A stretch of DNA of 64,000 nucleotides from Shewanella vesiculosa (GCF_021560015.1 NZ_CP073588.1:4200501-4264500); one strand, 5' to 3'. Shown: positions 1 through 8,372, counted from the first letter of the stretch. Numbers and translations: made by a program. Notes: generated from the letters alone by a model not told the origin.

Positions 1-99
1 CGAACCGGTGATGTTGACAATATGATGGGTAATATTGCGCGGAAATTAACAGCTGCCGAAATCGATGGATTATCGCAGTATTTTGCCAATATAAAATAA
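1..99 (+). CDS. C-terminal end of a c-type cytochrome (partial)
   Basis: The reading frame is open from the window edge to TAA and gives 32 residues. The tail has a methionine-containing stretch (NMMGNIARKL) followed by a helix ending in LSQYFANIK. This is the usual C-terminus of small class I cytochromes c (c4/c5-like), in which the Met is the distal haem ligand. It ends 10 bases before the TsdA-like dihaem cytochrome gene, so the two probably form an operon. By position it could be the electron-accepting partner (TsdB-like) of that enzyme. The haem-binding CxxCH lies outside the window, so the assignment rests on the tail only. Confidence 0.6.
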   Translation, partial: RTGDVDNMMGNIARKLTAAEIDGLSQYFANIK

Positions 100-109
100 G
101 GACATGGCT

Positions 110-1207
110 ATGAAATTATTATCGCTATTGAGCATTGGTGTCCTGTTTAGCTTGCCTTTACAGGCCAATGAAATGTTAACTGAAGTCCCTGTTACAGCTT
201 CAGCAGCACTACCTGATCGCCAAGCGGCATTGCCTGCATTACCTAAAAAAGTGGGTGAGAACTATCTACAACCTGCGTCATTAACCGATATTCCTGCGGG
301 AGTTTTTGGTGACAAAGTTCGCCTAGGTTATCAATTGTTCGTGAATACTCAAACGCTTAGAGATAAGTACGTTGGTAATCAACTCAGTTGTGCTAATTGT
401 CATATGAATGCAGGGCAACAAGCTAATTCGTCGCCTTTATGGGGGGCATATTTTGCCTATCCGGCCTATCGTAAGAAAAATGATAAAGTGAACAGCTTTC
501 AAGAGCGTGTTCAAGGTTGTTTTACTTATTCAATGAACGGTAAAGCGCCCGAGTCTGGTTCTCCTGAGTTAGTGGCAATATCTGCTTATTCATACTGGTT
601 AGGCATGAGTGGATTAATGGCACAATATAACGTTAGCGGCCCTGTGCCTGAGTTATCTGATGCTGAATTAGTGAAAGGTGCAATGCGGGATGATTTCCCG
701 ATGCCAGAGGCCATTGCCAAAAATTTAGATACCAAAGCGCTAAGTCAGTTACCTGGACGGGGCTTTCCTAAAGCGCCAGATCCAGAATTAGCCTATGCGC
801 CGGAGCGCGGTATGATTGTTTATCAAGCTCATTGCCAAACTTGTCATGGCGAAGATGGTCAAGGACAAATAATCGCTGGGGTTGCTGCCTTGCCGCCATT
901 ATGGGGACCTCAAAGCTTCAACTGGGGCGCTGGAATGCATCGCGTAAATACGGCTGCTGATTTTATTTATGAAAATATGCCGTTAGGTAAAAGTGTCCAG
1001 CTTACCGTTCAGCAAGCTTGGGATGTTGCCGCTTATGTTAATTCGTTTGATCGCCCACAAGATCCTCGTTTTGATGGTGATGTGAGTAAGACTCAAGCCA
1101 CATACCATCAGCACCAGGGCTATTATGGCCAATCGGTTGCCGGTAAGCCTATTTTAGGGACTGATTCGTATCCGGTTTTTCCGCTTAAAAATACAGTTAA
1201 GCCTTGA
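110..1207 (+). CDS. tsdA: TsdA-like dihaem cytochrome c (thiosulfate dehydrogenase / tetrathionate reductase family)
   Basis: A periplasmic dihaem cytochrome of about 365 residues. It has a signal peptide and two CxxCH haem sites (CANCH near residue 96, CQTCH near residue 244). Between them is a segment containing QGCFTYSMNG. In characterised TsdA enzymes a Cys in this position is the distal ligand of the active-site haem, so the Cys near residue 137 is the likely ligand here. The family interconverts thiosulfate and tetrathionate. An ATG at 104 sits directly against the AAGGA at 98-102. The ATG at 110 has normal spacing and is chosen. A second cytochrome c ends just upstream, and a terminator follows. 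Confidence 0.8.
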   Translation: MKLLSLLSIGVLFSLPLQANEMLTEVPVTASAALPDRQAALPALPKKVGENYLQPASLTDIPAGVFGDKVRLGYQLFVNTQTLRDKYVGNQLSCANCHMNAGQQANSSPLWGAYFAYPAYRKKNDKVNSFQERVQGCFTYSMNGKAPESGSPELVAISAYSYWLGMSGLMAQYNVSGPVPELSDAELVKGAMRDDFPMPEAIAKNLDTKALSQLPGRGFPKAPDPELAYAPERGMIVYQAHCQTCHGEDGQGQIIAGVAALPPLWGPQSFNWGAGMHRVNTAADFIYENMPLGKSVQLTVQQAWDVAAYVNSFDRPQDPRFDGDVSKTQATYHQHQGYYGQSVAGKPILGTDSYPVFPLKNTVKP

Positions 1208-1241
1208 TATCTATCTGAATTAAGATAAACCTATGAATGAT

Positions 1242-1273
1242 GCCCATTGAGTGAACGCTTAATGGGCTTTTTT
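1242..1273 (+). terminator. Rho-independent terminator after tsdA-like gene
   Basis: GCCCATT (1242-1248) pairs with AATGGGC (1261-1267) and is followed by six T residues. Confidence 0.8.
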
Positions 1274-1376
1274 GTAAGTGTACACATTACTTAGACAGAG
1301 CTTATTGAGCATAGCGATCAGAAATGGCAGTATGTTGATCTTAGCTTTTATTTATTATTACCTCATAGGTTGGGCA

Positions 1377-1631
1377 ATGACATTATTCACCTTTGCTGCA
1401 CAATTGTGCCCACTGTGCCAACAAGATAATGCTTGTGCCATGGAGCAAGGATTAGCCATAGATGCATGTTGGTGCGCTAAGCAAACAGTGGATATGCCCT
1501 CAGTTATTGCGCAGTTTAACGCAACATCTTCTGGGGTTGATTTACCCAATAATCAATGTGTTTGTCAGTCTTGTATGGCTAAATTAGTGCAACAATCTGA
1601 TATTGATGCCGTTGAAATTTATTCACCCTAA
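1377..1631 (+). CDS. Cysteine-rich CWC family protein
   Basis: A small protein of 84 residues rich in Cys pairs: CPLC, then CWC in the middle, then CVCQSC. This is the pattern of the Cys_rich_CWC family, a small probable zinc-ribbon protein of unknown function. The frame is open further upstream (an ATG at 1278), but that extension is a poor, family-atypical hydrophobic stretch and overlaps the promoter region. The ATG at 1377, preceded by a GGTTGGG stretch, gives the normal family length. The first CxxC is then only 11 residues from the start. Confidence 0.65.
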   Translation: MTLFTFAAQLCPLCQQDNACAMEQGLAIDACWCAKQTVDMPSVIAQFNATSSGVDLPNNQCVCQSCMAKLVQQSDIDAVEIYSP

Positions 1632-2218
1632 CCTTAGATTACTCATTAGCGAAATCTCAATGCTATTTGAGTGATGGTTTGTGTTACCGCTTCGAAGCGG
1701 CTTAACTTGGCATATAAACACTTAACGCCAATCAATAGCTGCTTTGATGTCCTCGCTCTTGTCCTTCCCAAGTAAGTTAATATTTTATTTATCGACCTAT
1801 AAACCAATATTGGTACTTATCTATAACCGTCTCTGAATGCATATTTGTGTCATGGCAGAACAATGCGCGATTTATATTAATAGGGGGATCTTCTGATGAC
1901 TTTAGGACGGTATTATTGAAGTTGGCGCTAGTCACATATACATGGTTGCTATGATTAACGAAATCGAGGTAATCTAAAATGATTGTTTTTCAACGGAGTT
2001 GGGCTGTTGAGGGGGAATCAGAAGATAATTAACCTCAGTTTTGGGTAATAAACGGTTTTCAAACAGCCTGGTGAGTAAAGCACAGTGTAGGTTTGATTTT
2101 GTAGATTTGGTATGACTCCCGTTTAAACGTTTTATCCTGTCTATTATCCGCGAGGTGAGGTTAGTTAATAATAATTATAACTTTAGACATAAATCATTAC
2201 TCATTATGAGGTTTTTAC
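1632..2218. other. 587-base stretch without a recognisable gene
   Basis: I see no open frame with a start, ribosome site and protein-like composition on either strand. The stretch holds a perfect 14-base palindrome (listed separately) and the upstream region of the alanine symporter gene. That region presumably carries its promoter, although I cannot pick out a clear -35/-10 pair. Confidence 0.5.
1687..1700. repeat. Perfect 14-base palindrome CCGCTTCGAAGCGG
   Basis: CCGCTTCGAAGCGG is fully self-complementary and lies about 55 bases after the CWC gene. No T run follows, so it is not a standard terminator. It could be an operator or a Rho-assisted hairpin. Confidence 0.5.
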
Positions 2219-3583
2219 ATGGAAGCAGTCACACAATTTGTCAATATGGTTAACGGTATAGTATGGGGTGTTCCCATGCTAATTATGATTTTAGGTGTCG
2301 GGCTATTTCTGTCGATTGGCTTAAAATTCATGCCTATTTTAAAGCTAAATCGAGGCTTTAGATTGTTATGGGCGGGTCGTCAGGTTACAGATGATAGCGA
2401 AAAGGGTGATGTCAGCCCGTTTAATGCATTAATGACCTCATTATCAGCCACTATTGGTACCGGTAACATTGCGGGTGTGGCAACGGCGATTTTTATTGGT
2501 GGTCCGGGTGCGCTATTTTGGATGTGGTGTACGGCGCTCGTGGGTATGGCGACTAAGTTTTCGGAAGCTGTTTTGGCGGTGAGGTTTCGTGAAACAGATG
2601 CTAATGGCAACCATGTTGGTGGCCCTATGTATTACATCAAAAACGGTTTAGGCAGTAAGTGGGCTTGGTTAGGTACTGCATTTGCTATTTTTGGCTCTAT
2701 TGCTGGTTTTGGTATTGGTAATACCGTACAAGCTAACTCGGTTGCGGATGCGATGAGCAGTAATTTTGGCGTGCCTAGTTGGGTGACCGGCGTTGTGTTA
2801 ATGGTGCTGGTTGGTGCGGTACTGATGGGCGGTATTAAGCGTATTGCAGAAGTAGCTGGTAAGCTAGTGCCATTAATGACAGTGTTTTATATTACTGCGG
2901 GTTTAGCGGTATTGATTGTTAATGCAGCGCAAGTACCCGCGGCTTTTCTGTTAATTATTGAAAGTGCTTTTAACCCGGTCGCAGCCCAAGGTGGTTTTGC
3001 AGGCGCAGCGGTATGGGCTGCAATTCGATTTGGTGTAGCGCGAGGCGTATTTTCCAATGAAGCAGGTTTAGGTAGTGCCCCGATTGCTCATGCCGCAGCA
3101 CAAACTAATAATCCTGTAAAACAAGGTTTAGTCGCTATGTTAGGCACGTTTATTGACACCCTTATTGTGTGTTCAATTACCGGTTTGGCTATTGTGGTTT
3201 CTGGTGCCTGGACATCAGGTGAAAACGGCGCGGCGTTAACCTCATTGGCATTTTCAAATGCATTGCCTATGGGAAATTATATTGTGGCAATTGCATTGGC
3301 TATATTTGCCTTTACCACCATTTTAGGTTGGAGTTTTTACAGTGAAAAATGTGTCCAATACCTTTTAGGTGATAAAGCCGTCAAACCATTTCGTCTAATT
3401 TGGACCTTAGTTGTACCGATAGGCGCAGTCAGTTCGTTAGAGTTTATTTGGTTATTAGCTGACACATTAAATGCGATGATGGCGATTCCAAACTTAATTG
3501 CGTTGGTGTTGTTAAGTCCTGTGGTGTTTGGCTTAACTCGTGAGTATTTTATTAAGCAACGAGCTTTGAAAGCTAACGCTTAA
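2219..3583 (+). CDS. Sodium:alanine symporter family protein (AGCS)
   Basis: An inner-membrane carrier of 454 residues with about ten hydrophobic helices. It has the hallmark of the alanine/glycine:cation symporter family near residue 75 (SATIGTGNIAGVATAI), followed by GPGALFWMW and a later GVFSNEAGLGSAPIAHA. These Gly/Ser/Asn-rich segments form the amino acid and Na+ sites in the family. It probably imports L- or D-alanine or glycine with Na+. Start: ATG 2219 with GAGG 8 bases upstream. The gene stands alone between a gene-free stretch and a hairpin. Confidence 0.9.
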   Translation: MEAVTQFVNMVNGIVWGVPMLIMILGVGLFLSIGLKFMPILKLNRGFRLLWAGRQVTDDSEKGDVSPFNALMTSLSATIGTGNIAGVATAIFIGGPGALFWMWCTALVGMATKFSEAVLAVRFRETDANGNHVGGPMYYIKNGLGSKWAWLGTAFAIFGSIAGFGIGNTVQANSVADAMSSNFGVPSWVTGVVLMVLVGAVLMGGIKRIAEVAGKLVPLMTVFYITAGLAVLIVNAAQVPAAFLLIIESAFNPVAAQGGFAGAAVWAAIRFGVARGVFSNEAGLGSAPIAHAAAQTNNPVKQGLVAMLGTFIDTLIVCSITGLAIVVSGAWTSGENGAALTSLAFSNALPMGNYIVAIALAIFAFTTILGWSFYSEKCVQYLLGDKAVKPFRLIWTLVVPIGAVSSLEFIWLLADTLNAMMAIPNLIALVLLSPVVFGLTREYFIKQRALKANA

Positions 3584-3628
3584 ACTCGTCTAGTTAACGA
3601 CTCACGTTAATATTTCGCAATCGTGGTT

Positions 3629-3662
3629 AAGCATGTTCATTGGTAAATAGATGAACATGCTT
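3629..3662 (+). terminator. Hairpin after the alanine symporter gene
   Basis: AAGCATGTTCAT pairs perfectly with ATGAACATGCTT. The following T run is short (TTCCTT includes the stem end), so efficiency is uncertain. Confidence 0.55.
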
Positions 3663-3678
3663 CCTTAAAAGGATTTTT

Positions 3679-4077
3679 ATGAAACATCTTACTTTTGCTG
3701 TATCAAGCGCAGCGTTATTGATGGTGATACTCTTGTCCGGGTGTTCTAATCTGTCGCTGCGAACAAATGCGGGTACCATTGCGCTTGGCAACGCCAAGAT
3801 AGCAGAGATTGATACTTATACCTCTGGAGAAATATCCCGGTTCAAAGCAAAGTTTCTAGGCGATGTGACCACTTCATATTGTGAAGTCTCATCGGATCCT
3901 GATAAGTTAGATGATCTCCCTAGCTTGTCTTCAATGACTAAATCGCTCAAATTACAAGTGAAACAACGTGGTGGAAATGCCATTGTTATGAAGCAATGCG
4001 GCAAAGTTAATTACCCATCGTGTGCTGTGTATTTAGAGTGTAATGGTGAGGCGTATGTCATCGACCGAGGTATTTAG
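3679..4077 (+). CDS. rcsF: RcsF-like outer-membrane lipoprotein
   Basis: A lipoprotein of 132 residues with signal sequence and lipobox LLSGC (Cys22). The mature part has four Cys (68, 107, 115, 121) arranged like the two crossed disulfides of RcsF. The segments LGDVTTSYCE, NAIVMKQCGKV and CAVYLECNGEAYVI align well by eye with the E. coli RcsF core. RcsF senses envelope stress and passes the signal to the Rcs phosphorelay. No rcsB/C/D/igaA genes are in this window, so its partner is unknown. The proline-rich linker between lipid anchor and core in E. coli is mostly missing. Start: ATG 3679 with AAAGGA at normal spacing. Confidence 0.65.
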   Translation: MKHLTFAVSSAALLMVILLSGCSNLSLRTNAGTIALGNAKIAEIDTYTSGEISRFKAKFLGDVTTSYCEVSSDPDKLDDLPSLSSMTKSLKLQVKQRGGNAIVMKQCGKVNYPSCAVYLECNGEAYVIDRGI

Positions 4078-4151
4078 ATAGATTCGTTACTTAGTGTCTA
4101 TTAGTGCAATATAGTGAGCGTTACCTGCATCATTTAAAAGAAGTTTATTTT

Positions 4152-4190
4152 TAATAGGCTAAGTGTGACTATCGCGCACTTAACCTATTA
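4152..4190. repeat. Inverted repeat between convergent genes
   Basis: TAATAGGCTAAGTG (4152-4165) pairs with CACTTAACCTATTA (4177-4190) with one mismatch, which becomes a G-U pair in the minus-strand transcript. There is no T run on either side. It lies between the ends of the RcsF-like gene and the DUF1704 gene and may stop both transcripts. Confidence 0.45.
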
Positions 4191-4205
4191 CATTACCACT
4201 GTGGT

Positions 4206-5558
4206 TTATTCGAAATTGTTATCAAACTCTGAGTCTTCAAATAAGTCGACGGCAGAACTTGGAACAACATTTTTGAATTGGCGAGCAAAATGGCGTTGCA
4301 CCCCTTTGAGGTCGATATTGCCTATTCCTGAGGCAAAACCAAACCAAGCATAAAGCCCGCTAATATCTTCAAACATCGGAGGTAAATACTTAGGGTGGGC
4401 AATAATACCTTCTTGATAAGCTTGGTACAGTACCGGAATATCCTCAATGGCTAATTTGCCTAAAAATAGCATAGGGATTAACTCAGGTAGCCCAGTGCTG
4501 ATGGCACTACGGATAAAGTTAATATTTTCTACATAACCGCGCACGTAAGAGATGTCTTTAGTAAAAAAGCTACCGCCGCCTACCATGCCACCACGAAATA
4601 CCCGTTGAGTTACCCGATAGCTGTCTTTTGAGCTTAAATTAAGGTCCCTGAAATAGCGGTACACTTCAATAAAATCAGCCCCTTTCTCTGCCATGTCTAC
4701 CGCAGATACTCGATCGCTAATACGTCGAGCGCGGCCCGGATTTGAGCTTAAGGTGAGCATTTCCATGAGCACAGCTAAGCCTTCTTGCGAAGCGGTAACG
4801 CGTGGTGATCCAACGCTGAGCCAAGTGGCATGAGGTTGAGCTCGGCCATTGAGTGTGGTGCCCACATGAACCCAGCCTTCATGCACTTCATAGATATTCA
4901 GATCTGATTCGCTGAACATGGCGCGAGTATTGAGCTTAACCGTATCGCCACCGACGGCGGCATCGGACACAATACCATCACTCAATTTAACGTGAATTTC
5001 ATCATTATGAAAATACTTCACTAAGCGTTCGCTGAGGACATTTACCGCTTCTGGTGCCGTTACAATCTTAGGATGGCGGCTATTCATGTGGCGCGCCGCT
5101 GGCAAAGAAAATATATGGCTTAAGCGATCGCCCAGTTGGCGTAATGTATGGCGATCGCCATGTAATTTGTGGCTGGCACTGCCGTAAAGCTCTTGGCTCA
5201 GTTTACCAAACATCGGCTTACCACGATTATGCAGCATGTCTATTACTATGCGATATTGATCAATATTGGCCAGTAAAATTTTACCTAATTTATCGCGTTT
5301 ACCTAAACCACGCTCAACGGCAGTTTTTAAACCTTGCAGGTCTGTTTGAGTTTGATCTGCGTTAAACGATAGCGGAATTGACTGATAAAAGTCATTACTA
5401 ACGTTGGGTAATTGTTTACTTTTTTGCGCTAAAAAATCATCTTCAATTTGTCTTGGCCATTTTATTGAGTCTAAAATTTTAATTGGCGCTTGGATGCGAA
5501 TTAATTCATCAGAAAAACGACGAATATCTTGTTGATAACGCAATAAAGAGTCAGACAT
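4206..5558 (-). CDS. DUF1704 / QEGLA-motif protein, probable zinc peptidase
   Basis: A 450-residue protein of the family named 'flavohemoglobin expression-modulating QEGLA motif protein'. It carries HEGWVH at residues 226-231 (an HExxxH zinc motif) and the family tag QEGLA at 258-262. The related eukaryotic protein MATCAP is a tyrosine carboxypeptidase that uses HExxxH plus a downstream Glu. The QEGLA Glu is the natural candidate for the third ligand here. The bacterial substrate is not known. No signal peptide or membrane helix is visible, so it is probably cytoplasmic. It is transcribed alone, divergent from the PDC-sensor gene. Confidence 0.8.
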   Translation of the reverse strand: MSDSLLRYQQDIRRFSDELIRIQAPIKILDSIKWPRQIEDDFLAQKSKQLPNVSNDFYQSIPLSFNADQTQTDLQGLKTAVERGLGKRDKLGKILLANIDQYRIVIDMLHNRGKPMFGKLSQELYGSASHKLHGDRHTLRQLGDRLSHIFSLPAARHMNSRHPKIVTAPEAVNVLSERLVKYFHNDEIHVKLSDGIVSDAAVGGDTVKLNTRAMFSESDLNIYEVHEGWVHVGTTLNGRAQPHATWLSVGSPRVTASQEGLAVLMEMLTLSSNPGRARRISDRVSAVDMAEKGADFIEVYRYFRDLNLSSKDSYRVTQRVFRGGMVGGGSFFTKDISYVRGYVENINFIRSAISTGLPELIPMLFLGKLAIEDIPVLYQAYQEGIIAHPKYLPPMFEDISGLYAWFGFASGIGNIDLKGVQRHFARQFKNVVPSSAVDLFEDSEFDNNFE

Positions 5559-5741
5559 TGTCTTTTCCTAATCTAGAGAAGTTGTTAGCAGTGCTAGCGG
5601 CCATATTAGCAGATGTTGATCATAAAACTGCAATGAAAAAATAACCATCTAGTCAGCACTATTTTAGTGCAATTTATCATGGCGTATAGCAATGTCTTAA
5701 GGGTGGTTTTTTTAAGTTACTAAAAATATTGAATTATTTTC

Positions 5742-5758
5742 TTGGCATTAAAACTGCT
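5742..5758 (+). promoter_or_regulatory. Sigma-54 (RpoN) type promoter before the PDC-sensor gene
   Basis: TTGGCATTAAAACTGCT has the GG-N10-GC spacing that defines sigma-54 promoters (GG 5744-5745, GC 5756-5757). It fits TGGCAC-N5-TTGCT at all but two positions. Transcription would begin near 5769, leaving a short leader with AAAAGGA before the ATG at 5793. Confidence 0.65.
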
Positions 5759-5792
5759 TTACCTAAAGTAGTAATAATTAAAAGGAAAATTT

Positions 5793-6770
5793 ATGGCAGC
5801 GATGAGCTATTTAAGTGTGATTGAGCGTTATCATGAATATGAGCATTTAGTGCACGAGCTACTAGAGTCTATTTTGATTGGTGTGGGCGATATTAATTTA
5901 TTCGAGCAACCTATATCGGCTAAAATTTTTGAAGATATGGCGATAAGCTATCCCTTCGTGGAACTGATTTATTTATTGAATGCTCAGGGCATACAGATTT
6001 GCCCCAATATCAGCGTCATTAACCAGCAGGTTAAATTAATGAATTGCGGTGACCGTGCAGATCGAAGTCAGCGGCCTTACTTTACCCAATTGACTGCGGT
6101 TGATACTGTGCATATTACTCGACCTTATTTGTCTAATTCTGGTGGTGGCTTGTGTTTGTCTGCATCACAAATGATTAGATCTGCGTCTGGGCAAGTGGTA
6201 ATTGTGGTTATTGATGTCAACTTAACGCGCTTAATTGAGTTTATGATGGGCGACAGTGCTAGACGCAAAATGTCGCCTTTTTTTAAAAGTATTTATGCTG
6301 CAATTGTACTGGGCCTTTTTGTGTTAGTGAGCGTGCTAATGTGGACTGTAGTTCGTGACATTTATACCCTTTTTAGCCAAATTTCTGCTACCCATGATCC
6401 ATTGCAACCCTTCGGCATTATTATTTTTCTTACCTTGGCATTAGCCATTTTTGATTTGGGTAAAACTATTTTGGAAGAAGAAGTATTGATGCATAAAGAT
6501 ATTTTTCGTCACAGTTCAACTCGACGAACGATTACGCGGTTTATTTCGACCATTTTGATTGCGATTTCAATAGAAGCCTTGTTGACTATGTTTAAAGCGT
6601 CGCTAGGGGAAAAGCAATATATTGAGCCAGCAATTTTAATGATGTTAGCCGTAGTGGGCTTGTTGGTAGGGCTGGGAATCTATGTCTATCTAGGGGCCAA
6701 AGCCGAGCTGCTGCTCACCCAAACCCAAGCGGGTAAGCATATGCGGCGCGAACAAATTAAAAGCGTATAG
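5793..6770 (+). CDS. PDC-sensor domain membrane protein
   Basis: A 325-residue protein. Residues about 20-155 look like a PDC/Cache ligand-sensing fold, with the typical RSQRPYFTQL turn and a following strand ending in VIVVIDVNL. About four hydrophobic helices follow (roughly 168-190, 207-225, 253-272, 281-303). There is no helix before the sensor domain, so the domain may be cytoplasmic, unlike most Cache domains. There is no kinase, GGDEF or chemoreceptor output domain, so signalling would need a partner. The ribosome site AAAAGGA and a sigma-54 promoter match lie directly upstream. Sigma-54 control suggests a motility, nitrogen or surface-related role (inference). Confidence 0.7.
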   Translation: MAAMSYLSVIERYHEYEHLVHELLESILIGVGDINLFEQPISAKIFEDMAISYPFVELIYLLNAQGIQICPNISVINQQVKLMNCGDRADRSQRPYFTQLTAVDTVHITRPYLSNSGGGLCLSASQMIRSASGQVVIVVIDVNLTRLIEFMMGDSARRKMSPFFKSIYAAIVLGLFVLVSVLMWTVVRDIYTLFSQISATHDPLQPFGIIIFLTLALAIFDLGKTILEEEVLMHKDIFRHSSTRRTITRFISTILIAISIEALLTMFKASLGEKQYIEPAILMMLAVVGLLVGLGIYVYLGAKAELLLTQTQAGKHMRREQIKSV

Positions 6771-6820
6771 CATATTGATCAGCGCCTAACATCCGCTGAG
6801 ATAAAGATGATAATACAGAC

Positions 6821-6856
6821 AGGGATAAACGATATAAGCGTTTATCCCTATTTTTT
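6821..6856 (+). terminator. Strong rho-independent terminator
   Basis: AGGGATAAACG (6821-6831) pairs perfectly with CGTTTATCCCT (6839-6849) and is followed by ATTTTTT. The T run overlaps the stop codon of the convergent small gene. Confidence 0.85.
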
Positions 6857-7031
6857 AGAAAAAGTCATCGTCACCAATTGCTTTGCGTAATTGGGCTTGT
6901 TCGAGAAAATCTTCTAATCTTCGTTTCACTTGGCGTTTATGCTGTAAACTTTCGGCAGACTTAACGTTTCTAGGCGTCGTCATCGCATCTATTTCTGTGT
7001 CATCAGGCACTATTTCACTAATATTAGCCAT
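6855..7031 (-). CDS. Small PA3496-like putative envelope integrity protein (58 aa)
   Basis: A short gene encoding 58 residues. The start is ATG at 7031 with GAGGG seven bases upstream, and TAA lies at 6857-6855. The C-terminal half is strongly charged and reads KRRLEDFLEQAQLRKAIGDDD. This resembles the RRxLEDYLExxxLRxxIGD core of the small proteins annotated as PA3496-family envelope integrity proteins. There is no signal peptide. The function is not established. It converges on the PDC-sensor gene and shares its terminator region. The opposite-strand open frame here (6883-7068) is its shadow. Confidence 0.65.
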   Translation of the reverse strand: MANISEIVPDDTEIDAMTTPRNVKSAESLQHKRQVKRRLEDFLEQAQLRKAIGDDDFF

Positions 7032-7351
7032 CACAAAACCCTCATGTAAAATAAAAGCGTGGTATTAATTCAATGAGCATTTTCTAACTAAAAAAACGTT
7101 AATAGGGAAGTAAAATATTTTTCCTTAATTGGACAGCTATTTTTACCCTTCGTTTTGAGCTTAGCAGTAAATGTATTTCTTGCTAGTAAAACATAAAGCC
7201 AAGTGCGAAGAGTGCGTGCTTAAACAAGTATTATCTATGCCATGATGTCACCAGAGAATACTGCTTCTATCTGCTACAGATAGAAAAACGCCACCTGTTA
7301 ATGAGGTGGCGTTGATATACTCATAAAGCGAGCCAGTAATGGTGTTACTCG
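7032..7351. other. Gene-free stretch between two minus-strand genes
   Basis: It holds the terminator of the TorF-like gene at its right side and the upstream region of the small PA3496-like gene at its left side. I see no further coding frame. Confidence 0.5.
7282..7313 (-). terminator. Rho-independent terminator of the TorF-like porin gene
   Basis: On the minus strand AACGCCACCT (from 7313) pairs with AGGTGGCGTT and runs into TTTTTCTATC. Confidence 0.8.
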
Positions 7352-8038
7352 TTATAGTGTAAACCCGTAAGAGTAGCCTAAAACAACTTTTGCATCATTG
7401 TCTGGTAAGTCAGTATCAGCCGCCATGAAGGATACGGTACCTATGTCTGTTTCAGCACTTAATGTGACGTTGTAGTCTGCATAAGTGTCACCGAATAAAT
7501 CTTCAACTACATCGCCTTGTGAATAACCATAGTGGAATGCGACGCTGAGCTTTTCTGTTAACGGGAAGCTAGCATTGGCCTGGATATAGCTCCAATCTGT
7601 TTCGTCACTGGCACCAGAAACACCTGAATCAGCATTAATTACTTTAGAATAGCCAACATCTAGCCATTTCCATCCAAGAGTGAGCGCGACTTCACCAAAA
7701 TCAATACTGCCACCAGCATCTGGGTAAGCATAATAAAGGTAGCTAATGTCGTAAGTTAAGTCTTCAGTAAAGTTACCACCATAACCGCCGTACAAATCTA
7801 ACTCATAACTGGTTTCATCACCGAAATCGACATTAGATACCCAAGTGCCAGCATAAAAACCAGAGTCATGAGCATAATCAATGCCACCTTGAACCGCAGC
7901 CGCATCATTAGTTTGTGTAGTGCCACGCCATAAATAGTTTGATGTTGCGCCAATATTACCCGTAACTTCAGCAAGGGCAGAGCCACTCAGTAATAAGCCT
8001 GTTGATAATGCAATTGCTTGATATAGTGATTTTTTCAT
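7352..8038 (-). CDS. TorF family putative porin
   Basis: An outer-membrane protein of about 228 residues with a cleavable signal (GSALAEV). The beta-barrel pattern includes NYLWRGTTQT, SGFYAGTWVSNV and a terminal aromatic strand ending VVLGYSYGFTL. This is the TorF/Gcw_chp family, common in Shewanella. TorF itself is linked to trimethylamine N-oxide metabolism, but most members have no known substrate. Two start codons are possible. The ATG at 8038 is seven bases from AAGGG, while the ATG at 8044 abuts it, so 8038 is chosen. Confidence 0.8.
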   Translation of the reverse strand: MKKSLYQAIALSTGLLLSGSALAEVTGNIGATSNYLWRGTTQTNDAAAVQGGIDYAHDSGFYAGTWVSNVDFGDETSYELDLYGGYGGNFTEDLTYDISYLYYAYPDAGGSIDFGEVALTLGWKWLDVGYSKVINADSGVSGASDETDWSYIQANASFPLTEKLSVAFHYGYSQGDVVEDLFGDTYADYNVTLSAETDIGTVSFMAADTDLPDNDAKVVLGYSYGFTL

Positions 8039-8044
8039 CTTCAT

Positions 8045-8372
8045 CCCTTAACGTTTTATTATCAATGAGGCATTTATGTGTCACTAAATGAACTCAATGT
8101 TGGTTTGTCTGAAGATTAATTAGCGAATCGCATGCCAACTCTATTTTCTTATTAAAGTCAGCTGCTTATGTATTTATGGATCATTTTGTTGCATATTTGT
8201 TGCAACTTAATGATGCAAGCTCGCCCCTTTTTTGTGCAACAGTGCTCAGCATCCTAATATTCGTTGATGTTGAATTAAGAGATAATACTGTTTGCAGAGG
8301 ATAAATATAAAAAGCAGGCAATAAAAAACCTCCATAGAGGAGGTTTCTAGCAAAAAAAGAGTAAACGAATAA
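8045..8372. other. Gene-free stretch with HU terminator
   Basis: It contains the upstream region of the TorF-like gene, with a short direct repeat TTGTTGCA near 8186-8205, and the HU terminator. I find no supported gene. Confidence 0.45.
8321..8346 (-). terminator. Rho-independent terminator of the HU gene
   Basis: On the minus strand AAACCTCC pairs with GGAGGTTT around a five-base loop and is followed by a T run (TTTTTTAT). Confidence 0.85.

Noticed and set aside
5559..5741. Additional gene between the DUF1704 and PDC genes
   Set aside because: Short A/T-rich stretch with stops in all frames. It holds only promoter elements.
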